DNA of 64,000 bases. Origin: Brassica napus. Its lineage: Eukaryota; Streptophyta; Magnoliopsida; Brassicales; Brassicaceae. The notes under the pieces are model-generated. The model was not told where the DNA came from. It made no database searches and saw nothing but the letters and a program-made list of their open reading frames with translations. Numbering within the stretch: the stretch's first letter is position 1; every line of letters begins with the position of its first letter. Shown here piece by piece: positions 11,235 through 23,785 of the stretch. Position numbers and translations under genes: made by a program. The DNA lies in NCBI RefSeq assembly GCF_020379485.1, contig NC_063449.1, forward strand, positions 39,677,473-39,741,472, given 5' to 3'.

Positions 11235-14200
11235 ATATATTATGTCCTAAGTATTGCATACTTTTGCTATAAATCGGAAAGTAATGATTTTTTTAAATGT
11301 TGATTTTTTTTATTAATAGCAAATAGACACATCTATTTAAAATCGTTTTGTTAATAAAATACAAAAAAGGAATATTGTTTGGTTTTCATGTCTTCCTCAC
11401 CTACAAAAATTTATATAAATATTAATACATAAATTAAGTTATTTTGTTATAACCAAACGAACTTATATATCAAATATGTTTCCTTGCAACACAATTCTTT
11501 AGAACTTAAATTACGAAAAAATTATATTGAAGACTAAGAAAGAGCTTTGGCGCCTGCCTAAATGTTTTTCGTAGTCTAGGAAAACATTAATAATGACCTT
11601 TCGTAGTAGTTAATGATATATATCATGTTGACCTAACTTTCATCATATACAAAATATCGGTTACAAACAAATAATACCATCATCTTTCTATATTTGGGTC
11701 TTTAGTATAATAATAGCCGGGGTGCAAAATTTTATGTTGTCTTAATGTGACTCATAACCAAATTATACTTCAAATTATAAGCCTAATCCAATTTTTAATT
11801 TTCTTTTTGATATTTTAATATTTCATCTTATGTTATCAAAAAGAAAGTAAGAATCTGATATTCTGAAAATTAGTGTAACTTCAAAATCAAAAATATATAC
11901 ATAAATCTTAAATTTGTGAATACAATATATTTAATATTTTAATAATATAACTCAATCCGCGGATCTTATCCTAGTGGCATACTATAACCGATGACATGGC
12001 TAATGGCAAAATATGACATGACAATTGCATTGAATGTTGATTTCTTCTTTTGGTAAACTTTTTAAAATATAGAAATAACTCATGAATATCATAAAATAAA
12101 TATATTTGATTATGACATTAAATAATGTAATAAGTATAAAATGTTTTATAAATTTCGAAATATTATTTAGTTTATTTTTATATTCATACAATTTTTATTA
12201 CTAAACACGATTTTCAAAATTTTATACATTTTTGTTAAAAAATATTAATTTTTAATCATAATAAAATTTGATTCCTATTTATATTTATAAATTTTATTTT
12301 AATATTATTTTTTGATAATTATAAAAAAAAAATTCCTTTTTAAAGAAAAATTATTATATAAAAGTTGAGGTTATAAGCCATCGAGAGCGTCCACATAGGA
12401 TTTAAACGACCAATCGTAGTATGACAAATTATTATTTAAGTTTACTATTTTTAAAAATGTTAATATTACCAAAAAAATGTTTATTTCAAACTAAAATATA
12501 AATCAATATCGAATAAGGTAAATTTACAAAAATATAAATACTATATTAAGTTAACATAATGTTTAATATTTTTCGAAAATTAAAAAATAAATAACGAAAA
12601 GAATAATTAATTTAAAAATACAAGACTTTCAAACAAGTATAACTATATAAATCTAAATTTAAACTCATGATTTTCAAAGTTTAGGTTATATACTATTGCA
12701 AATATTCAAACTAACATATACTATATATAAGTTGATATTATAAATCATTGAGAATGTTCACATATTATTTTAAAGCACCAAAAATATACCAAATCGTTTT
12801 TCAATTTGGTATTTCTAAAAATGTTAATATTACGAAATTTTTTATTTCAAAATAAAATATAAATAATTATCAAATAAGTTAAACTTACAAAGTTAAAAAC
12901 ATCATGTACAAATCTATACTATATAAAATAAAGTTTCGAAAATTAACATAAAATAACAAACAAATATAATAGTTAATTTAAAAATGCAATACTTTCAAAC
13001 AATTATAACTATATAAATCTAAAACACATGATTTACAAAATTTAGGTTATATACTGCTGAAAATATTCATCAAAAATATGTACTATATGTAATTTTATGC
13101 AATAAATCATTGAGAATATCCACATATTATTTTAAAGCACCAAAATATGTTAAATTACCATTTTAATTATTATTTTAAAAATTTCAAGATTTTCAAAATA
13201 AAAAGGAAACTACTATTCAATTTAGTGAAAATGCAAAATTATTAAAAGAATCAATTTGATATATAAAGTAAACCTTTGAAAGACCAACATAAAATCAACT
13301 AACAAAAAAAATCTTAAAGAATACAAGATTTTAAAATAATAAAAACAATATGAATTTAAAGCACTTTTCATTACATATGAATCTAACAAAATATGATTTC
13401 AAAATGGAAGCTATTTCTTTCAAAAAAATATCAATAATAAATTTTGTAAGCAAAATTGCCAAATAACTAAAAGAATCAGTTTATTATAAGAAATAAATGT
13501 TTGGAAGATCAACATAAAATTAAGTAACAAAAATAATTTTAAAAATATAAGAATTTCAAATAATAAAGACAATGTAAATCTAAATCATTTTTTCATTACA
13601 TATGAATCTAAATAACATATGATTTCGAAATTGAGGATATATATTATTTAAGTGTTCACATAGAATTTAAAAATATCATTATAATAATATAAAAGTCAGC
13701 ATCTTAATTTGATAAAGTAAATAAAAATATTATTAAAGATAATTAACTTGATATATAAAATAATTATATATTTGAAATTAAACAAAAAATTAACAAAAAT
13801 AAAAATATTCAAAAAGAAACAAAGTTTTAAAAAACATATTTATAAATAATCATGTATGTAAAAATAAATAAAAATCAGCACAAAACTATAAAAAGATAAA
13901 TTAAAGTTTGTAAAACTTATCTTTAAAGTTAGATTGATATTTGTAGCTAATTATTGAAAACTTGATATAATAAGAGATTGTTCACGTACCTTATAGGAAT
14001 TGGTATTGATCGCATATTATTACTAAAAATATAATTATGTATGTAACCTTTAATATGATATGGACTATATGCTTTAAAAAACAGAAATAACTGAAAATAT
14101 TCACAAATAACATATACTATATATAATTTGATGCCGTAAATTATTGAGAATATCCATATATTATCTTGAAGCACCAAGAAAAATATGTTAATCACCATTT

Positions 14201-16762
14201 TATATATTACTTATAGAACTAGAAAACCGAGGTGGGGCTTTTTCCACATCACGGTGTAAATATGGTTAACATATTATATAAATAAAAATACGAAAAATAT
14301 TCCAAATCAGTATCATTGTTTAATATTTTTATAAATCTTAATATTTCTAAAGTAAATCTATAAATTAATTTCAAAATATGAACTAAAATTAACTAACTTG
14401 ATATATATGCTAACTATCTTAAAACATAACACTAAAATTTATTTAAAAAATTCATAAAGTATGTCAAAACATAAAATAGCATATACATAAAAATAAAATA
14501 TATAATTAATATTAAAATAATTAACCTAATCAAATAAGTAAAAAATAAAATTTTAGTATTTTTATATTGGTGTTGGCTACAAAATCATCTAATTTTATAA
14601 TAGATTATAAAAGGTTCTTAAAACATTGGTCAATTTTCGTTTTTTTTTTACTGGACCAATTCAGTTTTGGCTTATAATAAGCTTACAAAGTTCTATTAAA
14701 AATAAAATGTGGTAAGAATAATCCACAATTAATACACATATTGTTGATTAAACAATTTGTTTATATGCTTTTGAATTGCCTTTTATCAATTAAATAAATT
14801 AACATAGTTATTTACTCATCAACAATTAGATTTTAATAAATTTTGAGACAATTGTTTTTAAAAAGTCATAATCCAAATATTCATTTAACTAACCAAACAT
14901 GTTTTTATGAAACATACCTAAATTTTTTTATTATCTAAAATATTTTTTTTTAAATTAGGTCACTAATAATAATAAATCGAAGTACATGGTAACCCTTTTC
15001 CGAGAAAAGTAACTTCTCAATCCGGGAAAATATTTTGTGAACCGCTAAAACATCATAATCCCACCACTAATTTATATTGTAACTAAATCAAGTAGGAGAT
15101 ATATTTAATTTTTTAGGTTTTTTATTTTTTATTTTAATAAATAAAATATTACTTAATATTAGCATAAATTTTATATATATATATATATATATATTATTTT
15201 TTTTTCTCCTTTTTCTTATATCTAACAAACAGATAGTTACTATTATTTAAATTTCATCAAAATATTTATTATGATTTAGACCTAAATATACATATAAAAC
15301 TATTAGATATGCATTTAAAAGAATTAAATAAGAATATTTTAAATACAAATATGCATAAAATAAGTATATAATAATACATTCATGCTAAAAATTTGGTAAA
15401 TACAAAAAAGTTAGATATATTGCATAAGGATTAATCTTTTATGTCATTCAAATATAAATACATATAAAATTATAATAAAATATTTATAACAGTGTTGTAT
15501 TAGTTAATAAGTATGGAACAATCTATATGACGCTTTTAATTTTTTTATTAAGAAACAATATACACATGTTTATAAATACATTTATACATTTACGTATACA
15601 AACAAACTGATATCTAAATATTAGTTATTTAAATGGTAAAATTGTATAAAAACTTAACTATGAAAAATAATAAAGCACACTTTAAATAAATTTCATAGAA
15701 AAATGTATATAAAACAATTTTCTATTATATTATCTTAATATTATTAAAAAATAAAACTAGTTATTAATAAAGTATTCATAGTAGTGAATAGCATAGTATA
15801 GTAGTGTATATGTACTGAGAAATCTATGTGATATTAAAATTATGTACTTATAAGAAACTATAAATACTTTAGTAACAGTAATTTTACTTTTATAATACAA
15901 ACAAATAAATAGCTAAGTTCAAAAATAACAAATTTATAAAAACAATGTAAATAGGAAATCAAATAATATTTTAATAATATTAATAAAAATATTTTTTACG
16001 AAATTCATCTTTTTCTTAAAAAATATTGCAAAATTAAATTAAATTATTAAAGCAGAATAAAAAATCTAGTATATATCTAAAACTTGGCTGCCGTTTATTG
16101 AAATCTGCATAGAACCACAATTAAAACAAAAAGAAAAAGTCCAAAGAAACATGTCCATCTATTTGCTTGCTACCACTCTGTAGACAACTCGCCTAGGTCA
16201 TCAATAATCTTTAAAATGTTGATTACTATCACACGACTGCAAAAATCATCAAATAATATCATATTTGGTACAGAGAGTTATTATTGAAATCGAAATATTT
16301 AAAGGCTGACTTTAGAACTACAGAAAAATATGAATTTAAAGTCAGAAATTTTTGCTATTAAAAAAGTCATTAAATAAACTGCGTGCAAGTAATCGATTTT
16401 TCTAAAAAAAAATTTTAACCTTGTTGAAACAATCTACGCTTATAAAGTCCATGCATGCTTATCTATTTGATCAAAGGCGACGATTTTGAAAAGTTGGGTT
16501 ATAGTTTAGATCTAAATCAAAGAAGGGGAATATCAACTTGACTTTGGCTTTCAAGGTGTCGTTTGTGACTTTTCCTATAAACCAAACAAGTATATAATGT
16601 GAACTGAAGCAGGCTTTACATTTGTAATAATATATGATATTAAAGATGTATGGCGTTTTTTTATTATGGCTTTTAACCGGCTAATTAGGTAGATAGTTTT
16701 ATTTGGGTTGGAATTGTATGATTATTTGCACAATAAAGTTGCCAAATCTAAAAGTACGTGGT
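11235..16762. other. AT-rich intergenic region with degenerate repeats, no gene seen
   Basis: No convincing coding frame. A Helitron-like 3' terminus on the plus strand ends at 11974 (TATCCTAG followed by T), but I could not find its 5' end. A diverged module recurs between about 12370 and 14190 (separate entry). Near 14220 a reverse-oriented CTAG/T end may mark another decayed Helitron. A TA dinucleotide run lies near 15172-15194. The rest is AT-rich sequence without recognised features. Confidence 0.6.
12370..14200. repeat. Diverged tandem module with a 'gagaat-tccacatattattttaaagcacc' core
   Basis: A recognisable core appears near 12380, 12752, 13110, 13650 and 14150. Around it, blocks such as 'acttacaaa', 'aacataaaat' and 'caatactttcaaac' recur in the same order. 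Spacing is about 360 bp for the clearest copies. Copies are strongly diverged, so this is an old array, perhaps the inside of a Helitron. Confidence 0.55.
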
Positions 16763-17108
16763 TTCTTTGCCTGAAACAATTAGAATATAACAACGTAATT
16801 AAATATGCTTTTTGCCGGTAGTTCATTTGATTATAAAGTCAATTGGCTTAAAAACCAAAAGAAAAGATGAAATTAACAATCTGCTTTTAAAAGTACTGTT
16901 CTGTCTAGAACATCGTGGTCCATTTGCATACCCGGTTCTTTGCCTGAAACAATTAGAATATAACAACGTAATTAAATATGCTTTTTGCCGGTAGTTCATT
17001 TGATTATAAAGTCAATTGGCTTAAAAACCAAAAGAAAAGATGAAATTAACAATCTGCTTTAAAAAGTACTGTTCTGTCTAGAACATCGTGGTCCATTTGC
17101 ATACCCGG
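16763..17108. repeat. Perfect-length tandem duplication, 2 x 173 bp
   Basis: The unit starting ttctttgcctgaaac at 16763 is repeated head to tail at 16936 and ends at 17108. I see a single base difference (tttt to ttta in a homopolymer context), so the duplication is recent. Confidence 0.95.
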
Positions 17109-18329
17109 AGAAAAGATATATCCGTAGGCTGCACTTCCACTTAAAAATTAGTCTGGATCTTCCATAGGCTTAGAATATTCCAGATTAAACAAAAAAAAAA
17201 TTAGAATAATATCGTAAATAGCATATATTGCCGGGTAAATAAATATGATAATTGTTAGAAACAAAGTGAAGTTTAGTATTCTTTTTAGAAAAGCAACTAG
17301 ACAAATGAACAAACTTATTTTTTATTTCCTATAAACCATTTTTGCAATTGATGGGATAGGAATTTACCGGATAGGAATTTACCATCTAGTACAATTTAGA
17401 CCATTCAGATAACTATTCGGATTCATTTTGTTATTTCAGATTTTTTTTTGAACACTTGTTTAATTATACTATAAAAACAATAAAAAAAAATTACACCAAT
17501 GATTTGACGGCCGACAATTTTACTACCTTATAAGAATACATGTTTTGCTGTGCCATATGAAACCGCCATATGAAATCCATGTTTGATGATACGTGAAAAT
17601 CGATTGTAACCTTTTTCTTCACAATCTTCATAATTTAAAAAAAATTGGTGTTTGAACCTAAACCTCCGGATGTAGAAATATTAATGAAAATTTTGGAATT
17701 TAAAATTATTTTTCAATTCACTATAACCTTTTAATCATGTGATATTACAAAATAGTATTGATGAATAACTTTTTTGTTGAAAGATTGTGAAAATAGTATT
17801 ATACTGATTAAATATGATCTAGTCTACATACTAATTAAATATGCTTTTTAATAATCTAAAATACAAGATTTCACAATTTTGACATTTTTTATTATTAATT
17901 TTCATAAAATTATATGATAGATAAGTAAGTAAATGATTGAAACATTGAAACAATTTTGTAGAAAAAAATCCAAAAACAGATAAATAACAGAAGCAAAACA
18001 TATTCCGTAGCCCAGACATTCCTCAAGCCTAAGAACTAATATTCGTTAGCCCAAAGAGTCATCAGAAGCATTGGGCCAACAACGATATTTACACTCCTTT
18101 TGCTTTGGTATAATTGTTTGTATAAGAATGGGAATGCTTTTAGTTCACACGAAAATTACAGATACGTATACCATCATCATCTGTAACGATGAGGAACGGT
18201 GAAGCTGAAAACACAGTTTGGTTTTATGAGGAAGAAATGGTCTAGCCTATAACCTTGAAGATGTGACTCTTAAGTGAATCGATGTCAAATCACAAAAAAA
18301 AAAAAGAGGTTCCACGTTTGGTCCAACCT
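17109..18329. other. Intergenic, no gene seen; one dispersed-repeat copy
   Basis: AT-rich. The stretch 17500-17580 (gccgacaatt...tatga...atccatgttt) resembles 44080-44165, so it is part of a dispersed repeat family. No coding frame is supported. The COX19 3' flank occupies the right end. Confidence 0.5.
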
Positions 18330-19267
18330 TCAATGTTCGAGACTCTCTTTATTCTTATCTCCAGCGGAATCCAGTTCTTTAACACCACTGAACCCAAGTT
18401 CAGACATATCCTGCTTTGCCATCAAGTTCCTGTAGGATAATTAACAAGTCTCATGATGCAACTCCTATCCAACGCTACCTTAAACATTTTTAAAGGAGAA
18501 GTAGATAGAACTGAAAGAGAGTAAAAAGGGACTAACTTGGCCATTCGACACTGGAGATATTTCTTAGAGAGATGTCTGCATTGCTCAGATTTGTTAGATG
18601 AAGACTTGAGACAGCCTAGATATTCTTTCTTCTCCTGAAAAATAAAAACAGAATGCTAAGTGAATTACTCAAAGATAAACCAAAACATCTCTACATGGAG
18701 AACAAAGAGAAACTCGTAATACCGCATCACATTCGTGTAAGTGATCCAGAGGGAAAATGCCCTTTTCTGGTGGGATAGGTCTCAATCCTCTGTTTCCTCC
18801 AAATGCTCCACCTGCCATACCCATACACACAAACAAATCAACAGGAGCATGTAACGGGATCAAATCGAGAGCTTTAGGAAGTAATATTGTCCGTAAGGTA
18901 TATAAATAGTGAATAAAGGTAAACGCAAAAGAAGATATAATAGCTATGTGAATACAAAACCTTCAATCTAGGGTTTAAGCAGAACTAAGCATCATTATAA
19001 GCAAATGCATCACAGTTCTCTTGTCTCCCCCAACAATACAGAACCGCGCAGATTACAACTAAATCCGATTAACCATTAGTGAATGGTTACGAAAAGGCTA
19101 ACTAGCTACAAATTGCCCAAAGATACCTCATAAATCTAGTATGCACAGATTCCTAAAACCAGCATAGGCTTTAGATAAATCTCCTTCACTTCTTTAATTC
19201 AAGAGACATCGAAGCAAGAAAAAAAAAAGAATAATGAGGAGAAGAGAAAAAACATACCTGTACTCAT
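18330..19267 (-). CDS. COX19: Cytochrome c oxidase copper chaperone COX19
   Basis: Four exons on the minus strand: 19267-19258, 18811-18723, 18634-18537 and 18429-18330. All introns are GT-AG and the frame is continuous for 98 residues, the usual COX19 length. The first exon encodes only MST plus one base, so it is easily missed. The protein has the twin CX9C motifs (C-x9-C around the HEC and LGC residues, then C-x9-C ending LQC) that form the helical hairpin oxidised by Mia40 in the mitochondrial intermembrane space, where COX19 helps deliver copper to cytochrome c oxidase. It resembles Arabidopsis COX19-2. Two GGCCCA site II motifs lie 150-170 bp upstream, followed by a hAT insertion. No defect is visible. 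Confidence 0.9.
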
Positions 19268-19418
19268 ATCGACACTTGGATTCGCCTCTCTATTTGTTTC
19301 TCGATTTGGTGTTCAATTCAGAAGACACTCTGAGGTTTTGATGCTGAAAAGTCAGGAGCTATAAGGGGCCAATTGCTAAAACTTACCCGTACAACAGCAC
19401 TTGTCATGTTTAGGGTCA

Positions 19419-19434
19419 GGCCCAAGATGGCCCA
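19419..19434. promoter_or_regulatory. Paired site II elements upstream of COX19
   Basis: GGCCCA occurs at 19419 and again at 19429. Site II motifs of this form are bound by class I TCP factors and are typical of nuclear genes for mitochondrial and ribosomal proteins. The pair sits between the COX19 start and the hAT element. Confidence 0.55.
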
Positions 19435-19459
19435 TATTTTCAATCTTTATGATTCTTGT

Positions 19460-20869
19460 TAGGGATGTTGTGTAGGGCGGAGGTATTAAGGGGTTGGCCA
19501 GCTCATAGATAAAAACTAAAAACCCTAACCCTAATTAATTGTTCTAAAGCATTTTGGACCAATTTAGAGTCGGGCCGAAATAAGTATGGGTTTAAATCGG
19601 GTTAGGTCTTATTACATTAATAAAAAATAAATCCATGTTTTATGTTGAAACGACGTTGTTTTGTGATATCTTCTTCTCCAATTCAGCAGATACGACGATC
19701 TCTTCTTCTTCGAAATCGTCGACGATCTCTTCTTCCTCGAAATCGTCGACGATCTCTTCTTCCTCAAACTTAGACGTCTCTCTCTGCCAGTCTCTCTCTC
19801 TCTCGCTTGTCTCTATTTCCGCTTCTCTCTCTCTCCGCCTGTCTCTTTCCGCCTCTCTCTCCGCCAGCCTCTCCGCCTCTGTCTCTCGAACTAGAGCAAA
19901 CCCAGGTTAGCCCTTACAATCAATCTGGGTTTGGTTTAGATTTCGAACTAGAGGAAAGTTATGTTCTGGGTTTTTGAAGAATTACTTGCTTGTGTTTGAA
20001 ATTCATAGATTTATCTTAGATTGCTTCTTATAGTGTTTGAGTCACTGGTATATATCGTGTGAGAATGTTTCATAGTGTTTAAGCCTTTTCTCTGTTTCAG
20101 CTTGACTCTAAAATCTGTTAGAGATTTTTTATGTTCTTTATCTAACTTATATTCATTAACTACAGGAGATATTGAAGGTTTCTTTCCAGCAAAACCCATT
20201 GTTGATTATGTTATGTTTGCTATTTGTTAATGTGTCCTGTTCTTGAGTGTCATGTCATGGTCTTGAGCTAAAGTTACGTGAGAGCATGCACTTAGTTCTG
20301 TTGTGTCCTTAATTCTGTTGTACTTAATGCAGATGAGTAAAGGTTCTGTTTTTTCTAAGTTTGCTATATGTGTTGTGAGATGAGTTTGCTATTTGTGTTG
20401 TCTGTGTTCTTATGAGTTCATTGTTTGTATTCTTATGACCTTGAAGCAAGATGAAGATGTGGGGTTGTCATTCTGTGACAAGGAAGTAATAGAGTCAACA
20501 TCAAATTGAAAAGAAAGAAGTCATATGCGTTGGAAGAGCCCAAGAACAGAAGGAACCTTTAACAAAATAGAATTTTTTTACAATTTTTATAATATCTTAG
20601 ACGTGGTTTATTTCAAAGTATGTGTCGTGGTTTGTTATTTATATAAGATTCAAACCTTTGATTTAACGTTATTTGATTTAACTTTTTATATGATAACCAC
20701 TATGGAAAATATTTTACATAAAAAAAATGTAAAGGGCTTAAAGGGTTAATAAGGGTTGAACCCTATTTTACATAGTTTAATGGGTTTTGAAAGGGTTAGT
20801 ATTCACTTAGGATTGAGCTTAAACTAAACAGGGTTGGGTTGGGCTGGACAACCCTATACAACATCCTTA
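19460..20869. mobile_element. Non-autonomous hAT-family element (1410 bp)
   Basis: The ends form imperfect 18-bp terminal inverted repeats (TAGGGATGTTGTGTAGGG at left; the right end reads TAAGGATGTTGTATAGGG in reverse). A perfect 8-bp target duplication, attcttgt, flanks them at 19452-19459 and 20870-20877. An 8-bp duplication with short inverted ends is the hAT signature. Inside are three tandem 27-bp units around 19685-19765 (atctcttcttcctcgaaatc...), a TCTC-rich stretch, and no transposase. The open frame at 19635-19910 is a translation of these simple repeats. Confidence 0.85.
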
Positions 20870-20877
20870 ATTCTTGT

Positions 20878-21385
20878 AGTTACTTTATGTCCCAGTGGAT
20901 TAACTTTTCTATTCAAACGACAACCGTTATGGTGGATACGATCGTAATTATCGTGACACAAACGGGTGATGGCGAAAACGCTGATGACGAAAACAACTTA
21001 CTGATGAAGGAGATAGAGATGTCAGTTGTGTGTAGAGTTTGTGTTATGTGCGATTTACTCATCACAAACAGAAGTGCGTTGTTTTGTAAAGCATAAAGAT
21101 TTTACGTAATCTGTTTTATGTTTTTCTGAACTGAGCTTTTTTTTTTTTTGCGTTACTAATGAGTTCATTATCTTATCAAAGAAGATGATTGGAGGTAAAT
21201 TATGAGAACGTAAGATAAATAACTGATAAACCAGAAACTTGAGATATAAAAAAAACATCCATAACTGAACTTAAAGCAATTGTCATAGCAAAACGAAACC
21301 ATACGAGGAGGATCCTTGATACAACAAAAACAAAACAAAAAGATTTGAGAAACTAGATAATAGGTTCCACAACCAAAAATCATCT
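20878..21385. other. Short intergenic stretch between hAT element and RPL10
   Basis: No gene recognised. Before the hAT insertion the left part was probably continuous with the COX19 upstream region. The right part is the RPL10 3' untranslated region and downstream flank. Confidence 0.45.
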
Positions 21386-22320
<935 letters not shown>

Positions 22321-22351
22321 CTTGTTTGGTTGCGTTCGGCGATGGTGAGGA

Positions 22352-22437
22352 AAAACCCTAGAAATGTTGTCTTTATAGGAGGAACAACGAGAGAACCCTA
22401 AACTTAGCAGACGTAACTGCTTATCTAGAAGGCCCAT
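22352..22437 (-). promoter_or_regulatory. Telo-box and site II motifs upstream of RPL10
   Basis: Upstream of the RPL10 start are aaccctaga (22354-22362), AACCCTAAA (22394-22402) and GGCCCAT (22431-22437). The combination of telo-box and site II is characteristic of plant ribosomal protein promoters. Confidence 0.6.
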
Positions 22438-22476
22438 TGGACTTTTGATATACATCTTTGACTTGGCCATTTAAGA

Positions 22477-22945
22477 TCCAATGTAAACACGATTTTCTTC
22501 TTCGTTTTTGTTTCGTCTAATGTTTTTTATTCATTAAGAAAAACATTTTTGATTCCTCTTTATTCGTTGCCAGTTTTGTGTCATTGTGGGTGTTTACACG
22601 AGGATTGATAGATAAATCATAAATCTAATCCAATGCACAATAACCAAGTACTCTACAAGGTTTTACTTCGGCAAGCAAAAAATAAAATAAGAGCCAATTT
22701 TGAAAAACTCAGAACAATGCCATTCTAAATAGAACTCAACGGTGATACAAAATTAGACAACACATTAAAAATCCAGTGTAAACACGATTTTGTTCTTTTT
22801 TTTTTTCTTTCTTTCGTCGAATGTTTTTAAATTTATAAAGAATAGAAACATAACGTTTTTGATTCCTCTCTATATGTTGCCAAACTTGTGTCATTGTGTG
22901 TGTTTACACTAGAGGGTTGATTAAATCATAAATCCATCCACATCA
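22477..22945. repeat. Tandem duplicated segment flanking a HEMB1 3'-flank remnant
   Basis: About 150-180 bp starting with 'gtaaacacgattt' occurs at 22482-22625 and again at 22770-22945 in diverged form. Between them, 22633-22756 matches the HEMB1 downstream region at 38459-38592 (atgcacaataa..., agcaagcaaaaaata, ctcagaacaatgcc, tgatacaaaat). It appears to be a stray remnant of a second HEMB1 tail. Confidence 0.7.
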
Positions 22946-23190
22946 ATAACACATATGCAAAATACTTCTAACTAGGATTTATGTTAATTGTTTAGAAGTT
23001 GATTTTAGCTTCTCTGACTGAGCTATTTGTTTACTTGTGTTATTTTGTAGTTTTGTTTCTTTGAACTAAATTTTTAGGATCTCCAGCTCCATAGAAGAAG
23101 TCCTGAACTCGAAGAACGATCTTCTTCTTGAATCCAACCCAATCTACAAGAAAGTCCATGTCCACGGTGATGTCTCAATCTGCGAGTCTC

Positions 23191-23331
23191 TCAACATCGT
23201 TCAGTACATCACCCATGTTCGTTTAATCACCGTGGAACGCAGCGGTAACGTCAAAAAATGTACGGAACGAAACAAAATAACAGTGTCAACATCGTTCAGT
23301 ACATCACCCATGTTCGTTTAATCACCGTGGA
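23191..23331. repeat. Duplicated 46-bp piece of GST exon 1
   Basis: The segment starting tcaacatcgttcagtacatc is present at 23191-23236 and again at 23286-23331, separated by a short filler. It is part of the rearrangement that broke the GST exon. Confidence 0.9.
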
Positions 23332-23785
23332 ATTCCAGAGACACAATTAACGAGAAACCGATGCCGTTGATATTTTCCGCGTCCGTTTTACTCTCCGTTT
23401 GTTGCCGCAGCGACTGGAAAATCAGTTAACCGTACTTCACCTGTGCTATGTGTTGCTGTCGTTAAAGGTTTAATTTTTGACGTTACCGCTGTGTTTCACG
23501 GTGATGAAACGGACATGGGTATCGACGAATCTTTGCCGTCAGATCCTTCCATCCTCCCCTCACATCCCAGTGATCGCGTCTTTGCTGGTTTTTGGGCTCA
23601 CTTCGTCGACGGAAAGGTAACAAATAATTGAAGTGATATCAATTATTCTATCTGACTAACTAAATATATATGAGAGAAATTAGATAATAATAAGCAAGCA
23701 AATGTTTTAAGAATCTTTTAAATAGATTTTACGTTCAACTAATCAATTATTTCTAAGAGGCCGTTATGAAATAGTCTAAATATAA

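Noticed and set aside
11235..11974. A complete Helitron ending at 11974
   Set aside because: Only the 3' terminus is convincing; no matching TC 5' end was found to the right of the Athila LTR. It may lie left of the Athila insertion, outside the window.
19635..19910. Serine-rich 91-residue ORF
   Set aside because: It is the translation of 27-bp tandem repeats and a TCTC tract inside the hAT element.
20525..21096. Two ORFs (20525-20749 and 20839-21096) as candidate small genes
   Set aside because: The first lies wholly in, and the second crosses the end of, the hAT element; neither has recognisable features.
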